The position numbers were made by a program, and so were the translations under genes. A stretch of DNA of 64,000 nt, taken from contig NZ_BBPQ01000010.1 in assembly GCF_000787855.1 (NCBI RefSeq), positions 79,720 through 143,719 of the forward strand. The letters run 5' to 3'. This DNA comes from Streptacidiphilus anmyonensis. Its GTDB lineage: Bacteria > Actinomycetota > Actinomycetes > Streptomycetales > Streptomycetaceae. Positions 8,046-16,362 of this stretch are shown here, in pieces. The first letter of the stretch is position 1, and each line of letters opens with the position of its first letter. The notes beneath the pieces are model-generated. The model did not search any database. It was not told where the DNA came from and saw only the letters and a program-made list of their open reading frames with translations.

Positions 8046-8822
8046 TCAGCGCTTGCGGGAGAAGGCGACGGGCGGGTCCGCTGGCCGGGCTGTCGGAGTG
8101 GAGGTGGTGGGAGCTGCGACCGGGGCCCTGCCGGGCAGGCTGGCACGGGCCGGGCTGGAGGCGAGCGCGGCGGCGATGCGGGGGAACCGGCGGGTGGTCA
8201 AGTCCGCGCTCTTGTCGTGGTTCGCGGTGCTTGCGGCTGCAGGGCGGCGGGCGGTGACGTCCTGCGCGAGGCGTGGCTGGACCGCGACCTGGAGGTCGGA
8301 CTGGTGCATCGAGACCGTGGCGGCGGCCACCTTGCCGAGCGCCTCGCTGCGGCCGGTGGTGATGGGCAGCGTGTAGATGTCCAGCGCGTGGTTGAAGAGC
8401 CAGCCGTGAGATTCGAGGATCGCCCCGCCGCGCTCAACGGCGTTGATCGTGTCTGCGGTGGCGGCGACGATGCCGAGTTGTGGATGCTCGGCGAACGCGA
8501 CATCCGGTTCGTTCTGTGCGAGCCGATCGCAAGCAGGAACCGGTTCGAAAGGCGCCGGTGCGGGGTTGAAGGCGAGGTCCACGGCGACCTGGTAGCCGGC
8601 CCCGCGCAGCAGGGCGACGGCTCGGGTGGCGCGGCCTGGCCCGTCCTGCTGCTGGTTGGCCAGCGCGTGCAACGTGGGGTGTTCGTGGATGGGGTGGAAG
8701 TCGAGGCCCTTCAATATCCACGCACCGGCTGCCAGTTGCTGGGGGTTGGCGGCGACGATGCCGTAGTCGGGGTGGCGGCCGACTGCGATGTCGGGCAGAG
8801 AGCCGTGATCGGGGCTGGGCAT
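8046..8822 (-). CDS. Hypothetical element protein with internal duplication
   Basis: 258 aa. Two repeats of a short alpha/beta unit are visible: residues 10-45 (DIAVGRHPDYGIVAANPQQL ... WILKGLDFHPIHEH) and about 105-150 (DVAFAEHPQLGIVAATADTI ... AILESHGWLFNHALDIYTLP). The shared pattern is D-(I/V)-A-x4-HP-x-(Y/L)-GIVAA. Between them lies LRGAGYQVAVDLAFNP, similar to a segment of the 245-aa downstream gene product. The C-terminal 80 residues are Ala/Pro/Arg-rich. Function unknown. Confidence 0.68.
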   Translation of the reverse strand: MPSPDHGSLPDIAVGRHPDYGIVAANPQQLAAGAWILKGLDFHPIHEHPTLHALANQQQDGPGRATRAVALLRGAGYQVAVDLAFNPAPAPFEPVPACDRLAQNEPDVAFAEHPQLGIVAATADTINAVERGGAILESHGWLFNHALDIYTLPITTGRSEALGKVAAATVSMHQSDLQVAVQPRLAQDVTARRPAAASTANHDKSADLTTRRFPRIAAALASSPARASLPGRAPVAAPTTSTPTARPADPPVAFSRKR

Positions 8823-8964
8823 GGCGGATCCGTCCGGTGCGGGCTCGGAGGCGGGGGCGGTCGGGGGCGCGGATGGTTCTGCAGGCAGTGGGCATGGCGA
8901 ACTCCGAGGTGGGAAGCCGGTCAGCGACCGGGGATGGACGAGGCGGGAAAGGTGCTACGAGGCT

Positions 8965-9007
8965 GTGGCTGTTCGCCGGTTTGGTCCGGCCGAAGGCCCG
9001 TGATACC
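8965..9007 (-). promoter_or_regulatory. Copy 3 (degenerate) of repeated element motif
   Basis: On the minus strand TTCGGCCGGACCAAACCGGC matches the core of copies 1 and 2 (CCGGCCGGnCCAAATCnCGG), and the preceding bases contain the GTGCACG-like block. It lies about 145 nt upstream of the 258-aa gene. Confidence 0.35.
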
Positions 9008-9010
9008 CGG

Positions 9011-10126
9011 TCAGCGCGAGCGACGTGCAGCACGGGACGGCGAAGCAGATGACGGCGTCGTACCCGGCGCAGGAGCAGCCGGCGCCTTGGCGGATCGCAA
9101 CAGCGCCGCCTGGGTCCGCTGACTCCTGGGGGAGCCCTGTGTCTTCACGCGCTCGGAGAGCTTCGCGGCTGCCGACGCGAGAGCACGGCCATTGCGGGTG
9201 AGTTCGTGGGCGTATGCCCAGCCGTCCTCGTTGCGGGCCGCCGCTATCTCTGCTGCGTCCGCCACGGTGAGGCCCGGCATGATGCCCTCCATGAGGGCGG
9301 TGACCTGCTCCCATTCCTCGCGAATGGCGGCAGTGCGCGCCAAAGTGGTGTCGATCCCGGCCATGCGGCGGAGATCCTCGCTAAACGGTCCGGCCACGCG
9401 ATCGTCGTCGACGAGGAGGCTGCGGACGTCGGCGAGGACGTCCGGGCCCAGGGCGAGGAACGTCTCGACGTGCTCCCAGGCGCGCGCGTCTCGGGTGATC
9501 TTCCCCGCGGAGTAGGCCGCGTCATCGAGAGGCCAGCCCTGCTCGTCGCAGAGGGACTCCGAGACCGCGTCCCAGGCCGCCAGTGCCTCTTCGATTCCGT
9601 TGGCCGCGGCAGTGAGAGCGCGCACGCGGACCTGCCAGAGCGCCTGGTGGTAGCGCGGCAGGAAACGCTGCCGGATCTCGGCGGCTGCTCGCGCGGGCTC
9701 GGGGTTGACGGCGATGGCCCACGGCACGGCCCGGTCGCCGTGGGTGTCCAGGATGTCGCGGGGGATCGTGGCCGGCCGCAGTGCGCCGACGAGGAGCTGT
9801 TCGCGGTTCCCGGGCTGGCGGACGGCGAGAAGGCGCAGACCGTTCGGGCCGGACAGGATTTCTGCTTCGTTGAGTGCGTAGATCGAGAGAGCGCCGTGCA
9901 GGCTGCCGAGGTCCCAGACCTGGTCGGTTAGTTCTCCCTGCCCTCGGGTGAGATCAACGGTCTCCGCCGTCCAACCGGACGGCAACCGCTTGGCGATGGA
10001 GACTGTGGTCTCGTGGAGGTCGGGCTGGGTGGGGGTGACCCTGTTCGGGGGCGCGGCTTTGCGAGCCGGTGCTGATTCAGCGCTTGCGGCCACCCCACGG
10101 GCCGCGCTCGGGTTAGGGTGGTTCAT
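9011..10126 (-). CDS. Hypothetical element protein (371 aa)
   Basis: 371 aa between the VirB4-like ATPase gene and the accessory hypotheticals. The N-terminal 50 residues are low-complexity. The middle has a beta-rich part (GSLHGALSIYALNEAEILSG, then LRLLAVRQPGNREQLLVGAL) followed by a long run of helices (RQRFLPRYHQALWQVRVRAL ... ARAWEHVETFLALGPDVLAD). The C-terminus is basic and disordered. No membrane segment or nucleotide-binding motif. Placement after virB4 and before traG suggests a transfer-related role, but no family is recognised. Confidence 0.7.
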   Translation of the reverse strand: MNHPNPSAARGVAASAESAPARKAAPPNRVTPTQPDLHETTVSIAKRLPSGWTAETVDLTRGQGELTDQVWDLGSLHGALSIYALNEAEILSGPNGLRLLAVRQPGNREQLLVGALRPATIPRDILDTHGDRAVPWAIAVNPEPARAAAEIRQRFLPRYHQALWQVRVRALTAAANGIEEALAAWDAVSESLCDEQGWPLDDAAYSAGKITRDARAWEHVETFLALGPDVLADVRSLLVDDDRVAGPFSEDLRRMAGIDTTLARTAAIREEWEQVTALMEGIMPGLTVADAAEIAAARNEDGWAYAHELTRNGRALASAAAKLSERVKTQGSPRSQRTQAALLRSAKAPAAPAPGTTPSSASPSRAARRSR

Positions 10127-10155
10127 GGGTCAATTCCCTTGCATATTAGGCTGCT

Positions 10156-11661
10156 TCAGGCAGCCATGCGGCTGTCGGTGTCGAACAGTCGGCGTTCGGC
10201 CGGGTGCAGGATGTGCTGGGTGATGAAGCTCCGACCTGCGACTTTCCACAGTCCGCGCCCCTTGGTGAGGGCGGACACGGCCTGGGTCTCGACGCCGGTC
10301 AGGCCGAGCAGGGACGCGGCGGCGGCGAGTTGGTCGGGCTCCTGGCGGTAGATGATGCGGGTGGAGCAGTCGGCAAGGAGGCCCTCGGCCAGCACTCGGC
10401 CGCGCGAGCCCGCATCGCCCGCGCTGAGCAGGTCGCTGAGCCGGTGGATGACCATGAGGTTGGCGATGCCGAGGCCGCGCGAGAGTTTCCACTGGCTCTG
10501 CATGCGTTCGAGGAGGCCGACGTGCCGCATCACGCGCCATGCCTCGTCGTAGATCACCCAGCGCCGGCCTCCGTCCGGGTCGGCGAGCGCGGATTCCATC
10601 CACGCGGAGGCGCAGGTCATCGCCAGTACCAGGGCGGTGTCGTCGCCGGATCCGCCGAGGCGGGAGAGGTCGATGGACAGCATTGGCGTGGTCGGGTCGA
10701 ACGTCACAGTGCTCGGGGCGTCGAACATGCCGCTCAAGTCGCCGTGCACCAGTCGGCGCAACGCGTGCGCGAGGTCCTGGGCGGCGGGCCCCATGTGCCC
10801 GGCCTGGTCGCCCAGAGCGCGGTCGAGGCGCTCGGGCGAGCCGAGGGTGAGTGCGATCTCCCCGAGCAGCGGCACCATCCCACTGGCTTCGGCCTCGGCG
10901 ACCACCAAATCGAGGGCGAGGTCCAGGGCCGTGTGCTCCATAGGCAGGAGATCGCGCTTGAGCACCGTGCGCGCCAGGCCCGCCAGGAGTAGGAGACGGC
11001 GCTTGCGGACCTCGGCCGACCAGTCGTCCTCGCTGACTGAGGCGGGCCGGGCCGGAGCGTCCAGGGGATTCAGCCTGCCCGGGAGCCCCGGTCCGAGCGC
11101 GATGCTGTAGCCGCCGAGGGCCTGCGCGACGGCGGTCCATTCCCCCTTGGGATCACACGGCACGTATACCCGGTATCCGTGGGCGATGGCCCTGGTGGCG
11201 ATGGACTTCGCGAGCGCCGACTTGCCCATGCCGATGATCCCGGCCAGGACGGCGTTCGGATTGGTGAAGCCCTCGATCCGTCCGCTGGAGTACAGCGCGA
11301 ACGGGTCGTAGCAGAACGCCGCTTCGGCGTGCACGTCTCGGCCGATGAAGATGCCCTCCGCGCCCAGACCACCTTCGGCAAGGAACGGATAGGCGCCGCT
11401 GACGGTGGCGGTGGTCATCCGGTGGGCGGGCAGGCTGAGTTTGCCGCCGCGCGCCGAGGAGGAGCCGGGGCGTCCGGTGGGCGGGTACGTCGGCCGCAGT
11501 TCCGGGTCATGGGCGTCCTCGTCCCGGCGCTTGGGCGGGGCCTCAGCGAGGCGGGCCTGGCGGCGAGCCTCTGCGAAGTCGGCGCGGGCGGCACGCTGCT
11601 GGGCACGTGACGCCTTGCGGGGGACGAAAAGGTGGGAGGCGCTGGCGCGGGTACGGGGCAT
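10156..11661 (-). CDS. VirB4/TraC-family conjugation ATPase
   Basis: 501 aa. Walker A is GIIGMGKSALAKS (residues 141-153), followed by a typical VirB4 second strand (GYRVYVPCDPKGEWTAVAQA). Walker B is RRWVIYDEAWRVMRHVGLLE, followed by QWKLSRGLGIANLMVIHRLS. The C-terminal RIIYRQEPDQLAAAASLLGL and LTKGRGLWKVAGRSFITQH blocks match the VirB4 C-terminal ATPase domain. The N-terminal VirB4 part is missing here; the SCO6880-like gene upstream may supply it. The protein would power assembly of or transport through the type IV-like channel. The ATG at 11661 is the first start after the 150-aa gene. Confidence 0.85.
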   Translation of the reverse strand: MPRTRASASHLFVPRKASRAQQRAARADFAEARRQARLAEAPPKRRDEDAHDPELRPTYPPTGRPGSSSARGGKLSLPAHRMTTATVSGAYPFLAEGGLGAEGIFIGRDVHAEAAFCYDPFALYSSGRIEGFTNPNAVLAGIIGMGKSALAKSIATRAIAHGYRVYVPCDPKGEWTAVAQALGGYSIALGPGLPGRLNPLDAPARPASVSEDDWSAEVRKRRLLLLAGLARTVLKRDLLPMEHTALDLALDLVVAEAEASGMVPLLGEIALTLGSPERLDRALGDQAGHMGPAAQDLAHALRRLVHGDLSGMFDAPSTVTFDPTTPMLSIDLSRLGGSGDDTALVLAMTCASAWMESALADPDGGRRWVIYDEAWRVMRHVGLLERMQSQWKLSRGLGIANLMVIHRLSDLLSAGDAGSRGRVLAEGLLADCSTRIIYRQEPDQLAAAASLLGLTGVETQAVSALTKGRGLWKVAGRSFITQHILHPAERRLFDTDSRMAA

Positions 11662-11688
11662 GAACGTTTCTCCAGGCGGAAGGCAGAG

Positions 11689-12141
11689 TCAGTGGCGGAC
11701 GAGGCCGGTGAACGGTGCGTGCAGGTCGGTCGGGGTGGTGCGCCGACGGACCAGGTGGGCGGTGCGCTGGTGGCGCTGGCAGATGGTCAGCTCGGGGGCC
11801 CCTTCGGGCAGGCCGGCCTGGCACGCTTCGCGGTCGGGGACCTCGCCGGAGTCCGGGCGGGGTGCCGCGTGGTAGGCGGCGTGGACGTGGTCGGCGGCCT
11901 GCCAGATCCGGGTGCGGGCGGCGTGGAGCTGGTCGCCTTCGGTCGGGACGAGCTGTCCGGTGCGGGCGGTGTGGGCGTCGAGCAGGCCGTGCAGCGAGAC
12001 GAGGTGGCAGTGCAGGGCGTCCAGCTCGGTGCGCGTGGTGACGAGGGGTCCGCCGGGGACGTTCAGCGCGCGGTGGAAGTCGAGCGCAGCGGTGGCGAAG
12101 GGCACGAAGTCCTGCGCGGTGGGACTGGGCATGCGGGACAT
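11689..12141 (-). CDS. Small element protein, DUF6238-like
   Basis: 150 aa, helical and soluble, His-rich. It has the pattern FATAALDFHRALNVPGGPL, then RTELDALHCHLVSLHGLLDA and ARTRIWQAADHVHAAYHAAP, and a C-terminal LTICQRHQRTAHLVRRRTTP. I associate it tentatively with DUF6238, a family found in Streptomyces mobile elements between the SCO6880-like and VirB4 genes. There are two start choices (MSRMPSP): the first is used here. No enzymatic motif is apparent; two Cys residues and several His could bind metal, but this is speculation. Confidence 0.7.
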   Translation of the reverse strand: MSRMPSPTAQDFVPFATAALDFHRALNVPGGPLVTTRTELDALHCHLVSLHGLLDAHTARTGQLVPTEGDQLHAARTRIWQAADHVHAAYHAAPRPDSGEVPDREACQAGLPEGAPELTICQRHQRTAHLVRRRTTPTDLHAPFTGLVRH

Positions 12142-12175
12142 GGGGGTGCTCTTTCGGAAGGGAAGAGGGCCGGCA

Positions 12176-13648
12176 TTAGGCAGGAAGGGCGAGCGGCAGT
12201 GCGGAGGCGGTGAACGCCTCAGCCTGCTGCCAGGTGAGCGGCCGGAGATCGAGTTGGGCGCCGACGGCTGCGGTCTCCACGACAGCGCAGGCGGCTCGGA
12301 GTTCTTCCTCGGAGTCGGCCGAGACCGTCAGCAGGCCGGTCAGGGCGACGTCCGCGTGGCCCGCGATGAGTTCGCGCTCACGGGACTTGATGTCCTGGTA
12401 CTCGATCGAGTCGGCCTCGGAGTCGACCTGGCCGCGCCGGTTGCGCTCGGCGGCGTCGGCGATCACGGACGCTTTCTTGCGCTGGACGTCGCGCAGGGCG
12501 GCGTCCAGTCCCTTCGGCTCGTAGGACAGGGACAGCGTGCGCCGGACCCCGGCGGTGAACAGGAGCTGGTGCAGGAAGCCCGCCGAGGTCTCGGTGCGGG
12601 GCCAGTTCTCGACCCAGTACGTGGAGTGGACGGCCGAGTCGGTGGTGATGTGGTCCGACTTCTCGACGACCACGACCGGACCGGCGGCGGCCGGTTCCGC
12701 TTCGGGGCGTCCCCCGGAGGACCAACGGTCGAGCGCCGCGAGGGCCTTGGGGTCGTAGGCGGTGCGCACGACGGCCGCGATCTCGTGGGCAGTGAGCCAG
12801 CCGGTGGGATTGAGCCCGGCGGTCCGTGCGGCCTGGCCGAAGGTCGAGGTCAGCTGGGCCAGTACGCCGAAGGCCCCGGTCAGACCGCCACCGGCCTGGT
12901 TGATCAGCCGCCTGGCGGCTTTGATGTCCAGGGAGACCGCGACGTACGCCTCGTGCGGAGCCGCCGCAGGTCCAGCACTGGCTATCAGCTCACTGTAGAT
13001 CGCGCCCGCTACCGGTGTGTCTGCTCGGCCGTTCTCCTCCCAGTACCGGCGCAGCGCGTCGCCTGAGTCCGGGACAGTGCGCTCGATCACCTGGATCCGG
13101 GCGACCTGGCCGGTGCGGGCGAGCGCGGCGAGCGCCCGTCCCCAGCCGTTGACGTTGGCGTGCTGGGTGCCGGGGTCGAGCAGTGCGTAGGCGCGGGAGG
13201 AGACCTTGACGACGGCGGTCAGCGTGCTGGTGTGCGGGTTGTGGACCGCGCCGTATCGGCGGTCGGGCGCGGTGACCACGCGCAGGCTGGCTGCGGTGCC
13301 GGGCAGGTGCAGGAGCCCTTCGCGGACCGGGCGGCGCGACGGCCGGGCGAGCCAGATCAGCTGACCGCGCATGCGGCGCAGGATGTACCGGATGACGATC
13401 GGAGCCCAGTCAGCCAGGGCCCGGCCCCGGTAGCGGACGAAGACGAGCAGGGCGACGGCCGTCCACATGGGGACGAGTTCGAGTGCGCCGACCACGCCGC
13501 GCGTAAGGATCACGGCGAGCAGGAGCAGGCCGGTCAGGCTGACGACGATCAACTGCGGCGCGGTCAGGCCGAGCAGGATGCCGCGCCGCGAGCGGTGCGG
13601 GAACTTCACGCTGGCCGTGGGGGTTTCGACCGGGGGCTTGTCGGACAT
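12176..13648 (-). CDS. SCO6880-like conjugation membrane protein (PrgI/VirB4-N-like)
   Basis: 490 aa. A basic N-terminus is followed by two membrane helices (GILLGLTAPQLIVVSLTGLL and VPMWTAVALLVFV, residues 24-72). This is the arrangement of PrgI-family proteins, and it leads into a long cytoplasmic part resembling the N-terminal domain of VirB4 (e.g. YAVSL-type strand EAYVAVSLDIKAARRLINQA, GWLTAHEIAAVVRTAYDPKA, and TLSLSYEPKGLDAALRDVQR). The combination is characteristic of the SCO6880 family in Streptomyces elements. It likely forms part of the inner-membrane transfer complex together with the VirB4 ATPase next to it. Confidence 0.82.
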   Translation of the reverse strand: MSDKPPVETPTASVKFPHRSRRGILLGLTAPQLIVVSLTGLLLLAVILTRGVVGALELVPMWTAVALLVFVRYRGRALADWAPIVIRYILRRMRGQLIWLARPSRRPVREGLLHLPGTAASLRVVTAPDRRYGAVHNPHTSTLTAVVKVSSRAYALLDPGTQHANVNGWGRALAALARTGQVARIQVIERTVPDSGDALRRYWEENGRADTPVAGAIYSELIASAGPAAAPHEAYVAVSLDIKAARRLINQAGGGLTGAFGVLAQLTSTFGQAARTAGLNPTGWLTAHEIAAVVRTAYDPKALAALDRWSSGGRPEAEPAAAGPVVVVEKSDHITTDSAVHSTYWVENWPRTETSAGFLHQLLFTAGVRRTLSLSYEPKGLDAALRDVQRKKASVIADAAERNRRGQVDSEADSIEYQDIKSRERELIAGHADVALTGLLTVSADSEEELRAACAVVETAAVGAQLDLRPLTWQQAEAFTASALPLALPA

Positions 13649-13679
13649 GGCGGTTCCAGACGGTGGGAGCGGGCAAGGG

Positions 13680-13710
13680 GCGGGGCGCGCGGCGCTCTTC
13701 TGGAGTTCAT
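13680..13710 (-). repeat. Leader repeat, copy B (upstream of SCO6880-like gene)
   Basis: Plus-strand GGGCGCGCGGCGCTCTTCTG, identical over 20 bases to the copy at 6687-6719, again some 35-60 nt upstream of a minus-strand element gene start. See copy A. Confidence 0.5.
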
Positions 13711-13743
13711 GACGGGGCTCCGTTTCCTGTCAGTGGGGCGGGG

Positions 13744-13773
13744 GCGGGCTGGGGCTGTGCAGCCCCAGCCCGC
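13744..13773 (-). terminator. Perfect 14-bp hairpin between the VirB6-like and SCO6880-like genes
   Basis: GCGGGCTGGGGCTG is followed two bases later by its exact reverse complement. It lies 14 nt after the stop of the VirB6-like gene. No T-run follows, as is common for Streptomyces terminators. It may act as a partial terminator or mRNA stabiliser that sets the ratio of the two membrane proteins. Confidence 0.6.
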
Positions 13774-13786
13774 TGTGGCGGATCGG

Positions 13787-15235
13787 TCAGGATCCCGAAG
13801 GGGACTGATTGGGGAACACCCAGCGCGTCGGAATCGCGGAGCCGGTGGCCGACGGATCGGCGGAGGGCGGCGAAGGTGCGGCAGGACTGCTCGCGCCTCC
13901 GAGCGCGGGGCCAACAGGCGGGGCGCTTCCCACGCGGGTCATGCTGCCCCCCGGTGCCGGTGCCGGTGCCGGTGCCGGTGCGCTGGCGAGCAGGCCCGAG
14001 CCGCTGTCTCCGCCCGAGGAGCCCGCTTCGGCCCCTGCCGTTTCACCCACGCTGGGACGGGTGATCAGCGGCGGGATGCCGGGCCGCCGGACCAGGGCTC
14101 GGCCCTTGTCGCCGGAGGCGTTCGGGTCCTCGCCGTACCGGAAGCTGGTCCGCGGCGTGGGCGGTCCAGCGTCGATACCCTCCTTGCTCAGGTTGCCGCC
14201 GGACGGGCTGATGCCGGACGCGACACCGTCCGCGCCCGCGCCGGGGACCCGGCTCGGGCCCTGCGGAGCGGGGGTTCCGGTGCTGGCCTGCATCGCCAGA
14301 CTGCCCACGGTCTTGGCAGCCCCGGCTGCGACCGCCAGGCCGGCGACGCCAGTGCGGTGCAGGTCGTCGTGTCCGCCGCCGTCGCTCGCCCAGTGGACGA
14401 ACTTGTAGGTCGCGTACGGGCACAGGAGCACCAAGACCATCACGACGATGCCCGCGAGCGCGTCGGACAGGGCGGACATGCCGTCGTGGGCGTTGGACTT
14501 GCCCATCGCGGAGACGCCGATCAGGAAGACCACGCTCATCAGGAGCTTGGAGACGACCAGCGTGGCGGTGGCCTCGATCCAGCCCCGGCGCCAGCGCTTG
14601 GCCACCTCCCAGCCTCCGCCGGATCCGGCGAAGACGGCGAGGGCGACCATGATCAGGACGCCGACCTTCCGGGCGACCATGACGCCCCAGTACATGAAGG
14701 CACCGATCGCGCAGCCGAGGGCGACCAAGGCTGGAACAGCCCAGCCCAGCCCGTACATCGCCCCCAACTCGCTGACCTTGACGACGCGGCGGACCGCGTC
14801 GCCGACCGAGCTGTTGGCCGCTTGGAACATCCCCGCGCTCAACGCGTCGACCACGGTGACGGCGACAGAGGTGAAGGCAACCGCGCAGAAGGAGAACAGG
14901 ACGCCGGTCATGGTGCCTACGGCGGCCTGGGCGAGGGCCCGCTCGTCTCGGCGCCAGGCCGCGAACATCAACTGGATGCAGAAGGTGCCGACGGTGAGAG
15001 CAAGCCCGATGGGCAGCAGTAGCTCGTAGTTGTCCCGGAACCATCCGGCGTTGAGGTCGATGGCGGTCGTGGCGTTGACGGCCTTGGCGGCGAGATCGGC
15101 CGCACTGGCGGCAAGCTCGCCGGCGGACTTCGCGATCCACGCCCCGATGCCGTCGGTGACGGTGCCGCCGGGGTTGGTGGCGAAGTCGACGGTGCTGCAG
15201 ACGGTGTCCATCAGGGGCCAGTCGCAGACTCCCAT
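13787..15235 (-). CDS. VirB6/TrbL-like polytopic conjugation protein
   Basis: 482 aa. GGAGG lies seven bases before the ATG at 15235. The first ~300 residues contain about six hydrophobic helices (LLLPIGLALTVGTFCIQLMF; GVLFSFCAVAFTSVAVTVVD; GWAVPALVALGCAIGAFMYW; VGVLIMVALAVFAGSGGGW; LLMSVVFLIGV; GIVVMVLVLLCPYATYKFVH), the layout of TrbL/VirB6-like channel proteins in actinobacterial elements. The C-terminal 180 residues are Gly/Pro/Ser-rich and include an Ala-Pro repeat encoded by five CCGGTG hexamers at 13951-13980, so this length may vary between strains. Likely the inner-membrane core of the transfer channel. Confidence 0.8.
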   Translation of the reverse strand: MGVCDWPLMDTVCSTVDFATNPGGTVTDGIGAWIAKSAGELAASAADLAAKAVNATTAIDLNAGWFRDNYELLLPIGLALTVGTFCIQLMFAAWRRDERALAQAAVGTMTGVLFSFCAVAFTSVAVTVVDALSAGMFQAANSSVGDAVRRVVKVSELGAMYGLGWAVPALVALGCAIGAFMYWGVMVARKVGVLIMVALAVFAGSGGGWEVAKRWRRGWIEATATLVVSKLLMSVVFLIGVSAMGKSNAHDGMSALSDALAGIVVMVLVLLCPYATYKFVHWASDGGGHDDLHRTGVAGLAVAAGAAKTVGSLAMQASTGTPAPQGPSRVPGAGADGVASGISPSGGNLSKEGIDAGPPTPRTSFRYGEDPNASGDKGRALVRRPGIPPLITRPSVGETAGAEAGSSGGDSGSGLLASAPAPAPAPAPGGSMTRVGSAPPVGPALGGASSPAAPSPPSADPSATGSAIPTRWVFPNQSPSGS

Positions 15236-15262
15236 GGCGGCACCTCCGTTTCTGGGTGGGGG

Positions 15263-15970
15263 TCAGGGCGCGACGGCGGGCAGGACACCGGCCAGGGCGC
15301 AGGGCTGCTCGGGCCGGCACTGGATGGCGAGGGTGGTGGTTCGGCCCTCGGCTCCTCCAGCGGGTGAGCCGATCCAGGCGATGGACTGGGTGCCGGAGAC
15401 CGTGACGGCATAGATGTGCGCCGTGGTGAGCGCCCCGGGATTCGCCTGCAGGGCCTGGGTGAATGAATCGGGGAAGTGGCCCTCGTTGACGGAGGCCGTG
15501 GCGAACTGGCCGTTGGCGGCCATCTCCTTCCACAGCACGGCGGAGGGCAGGAGCGCGTCGACCGATGCGGCGTCGGCGTACTTGGACTCCTTGGTCAGCC
15601 ATCCGTGCAGCGCGGCCCGGTACTCCGGCTGGGAGGAGGCACGCGCGTCGTAGGACCACAGCGCTGCCGCTGCCGCCTTCCCGAAGGCGATCGGGTCGTG
15701 CGTGGTCGGCGGGACCGGAAGGGCGCCGCGATGTCCGACCGGGGGTGGCGAGTCGCTCGGCGAGACGGAAGGAGTGGAGGGGGAGGCCGAACTCGCGGTC
15801 GGCACATGAGCCTTGGAGTCAGCCTTGCCGTCGCGCGTGAGATAGGCGAGCAGGCCGGCGACGGCGACGAGCACCACCAGGACGGCGGTGCCGAGCAGCG
15901 CCCGGCGGCGCACGCGAGATGCGCCGCCGGAGTGGCCGCTGCGGGAGGCAGAGGCGGAACGATTCTGCAT
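15263..15970 (-). CDS. VirB8/TcpC-like bitopic membrane protein
   Basis: 235 aa. A short basic cytoplasmic N-terminus, one membrane helix (ALLGTAVLVVLVAVAGLLAY, residues 25-45) and a Ser/Pro-rich linker lead to a compact extracytoplasmic domain from about residue 90 (AFGKAAAAALWSYDARASSQ ... GWLTKESKYADAASVDALLP, then TTAHIYAVTVSGTQSIAWIG). This arrangement fits the NTF2-like domain of VirB8/TcpC assembly factors. It lies three bases downstream of the DUF6112-like gene. Family assignment rests on architecture and gene order. Confidence 0.65.
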   Translation of the reverse strand: MQNRSASASRSGHSGGASRVRRRALLGTAVLVVLVAVAGLLAYLTRDGKADSKAHVPTASSASPSTPSVSPSDSPPPVGHRGALPVPPTTHDPIAFGKAAAAALWSYDARASSQPEYRAALHGWLTKESKYADAASVDALLPSAVLWKEMAANGQFATASVNEGHFPDSFTQALQANPGALTTAHIYAVTVSGTQSIAWIGSPAGGAEGRTTTLAIQCRPEQPCALAGVLPAVAP

Positions 15971-15972
15971 GA

Positions 15973-16281
15973 TCAGTGGACCTGCGTTCCCAGCGTGCTG
16001 AAGAACGCGACCACGCCGTTCGCGGCACCGAGCAGCAGGGCGGCTCCGGCGGAGACCAGGACGCCCTTCTTCCCGTTGGCCTCGGCCTGGTGGCCGCCGG
16101 AGTGGTGGCCCCAGGCCCAGACGCCGGCGCTGACCGCGAGCGCTCCGACCACGGCGATGATCCCGAACAAGTTGATGGAGCCCATCACGGTCTTGAGGAC
16201 CGCCAGGCCCGGAAGGCCACCCTCGTTCGGCTTGATGCCCGGGTCATAAGCGAGCTGAATGGCCTTGTCGGCGAGATGCAT
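15973..16281 (-). CDS. DUF6112-like small membrane protein (VirB2-like position)
   Basis: 102 aa. Two hydrophobic helices (INLFGIIAVVGALAVSAGVW and GVLVSAGAALLLGAANGVVA) are separated by a short hydrophilic loop with GHHSGGHQAEANGKKG. Size, topology and place before the VirB8-like gene match the DUF6112 proteins of Streptomyces conjugation modules, which occupy the position of a VirB2-type pilin/channel subunit. I infer a pore or surface-subunit role; no processing site is obvious. Confidence 0.75.
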   Translation of the reverse strand: MHLADKAIQLAYDPGIKPNEGGLPGLAVLKTVMGSINLFGIIAVVGALAVSAGVWAWGHHSGGHQAEANGKKGVLVSAGAALLLGAANGVVAFFSTLGTQVH

Positions 16282-16362
16282 AACGAACTCCAGTTCGATT
16301 TAGTCCAGGCCAAAGCCTGCAGGGGCGAAGCGGCGGTGCGGGGAGAGGAAGAGAAGCGCCGG

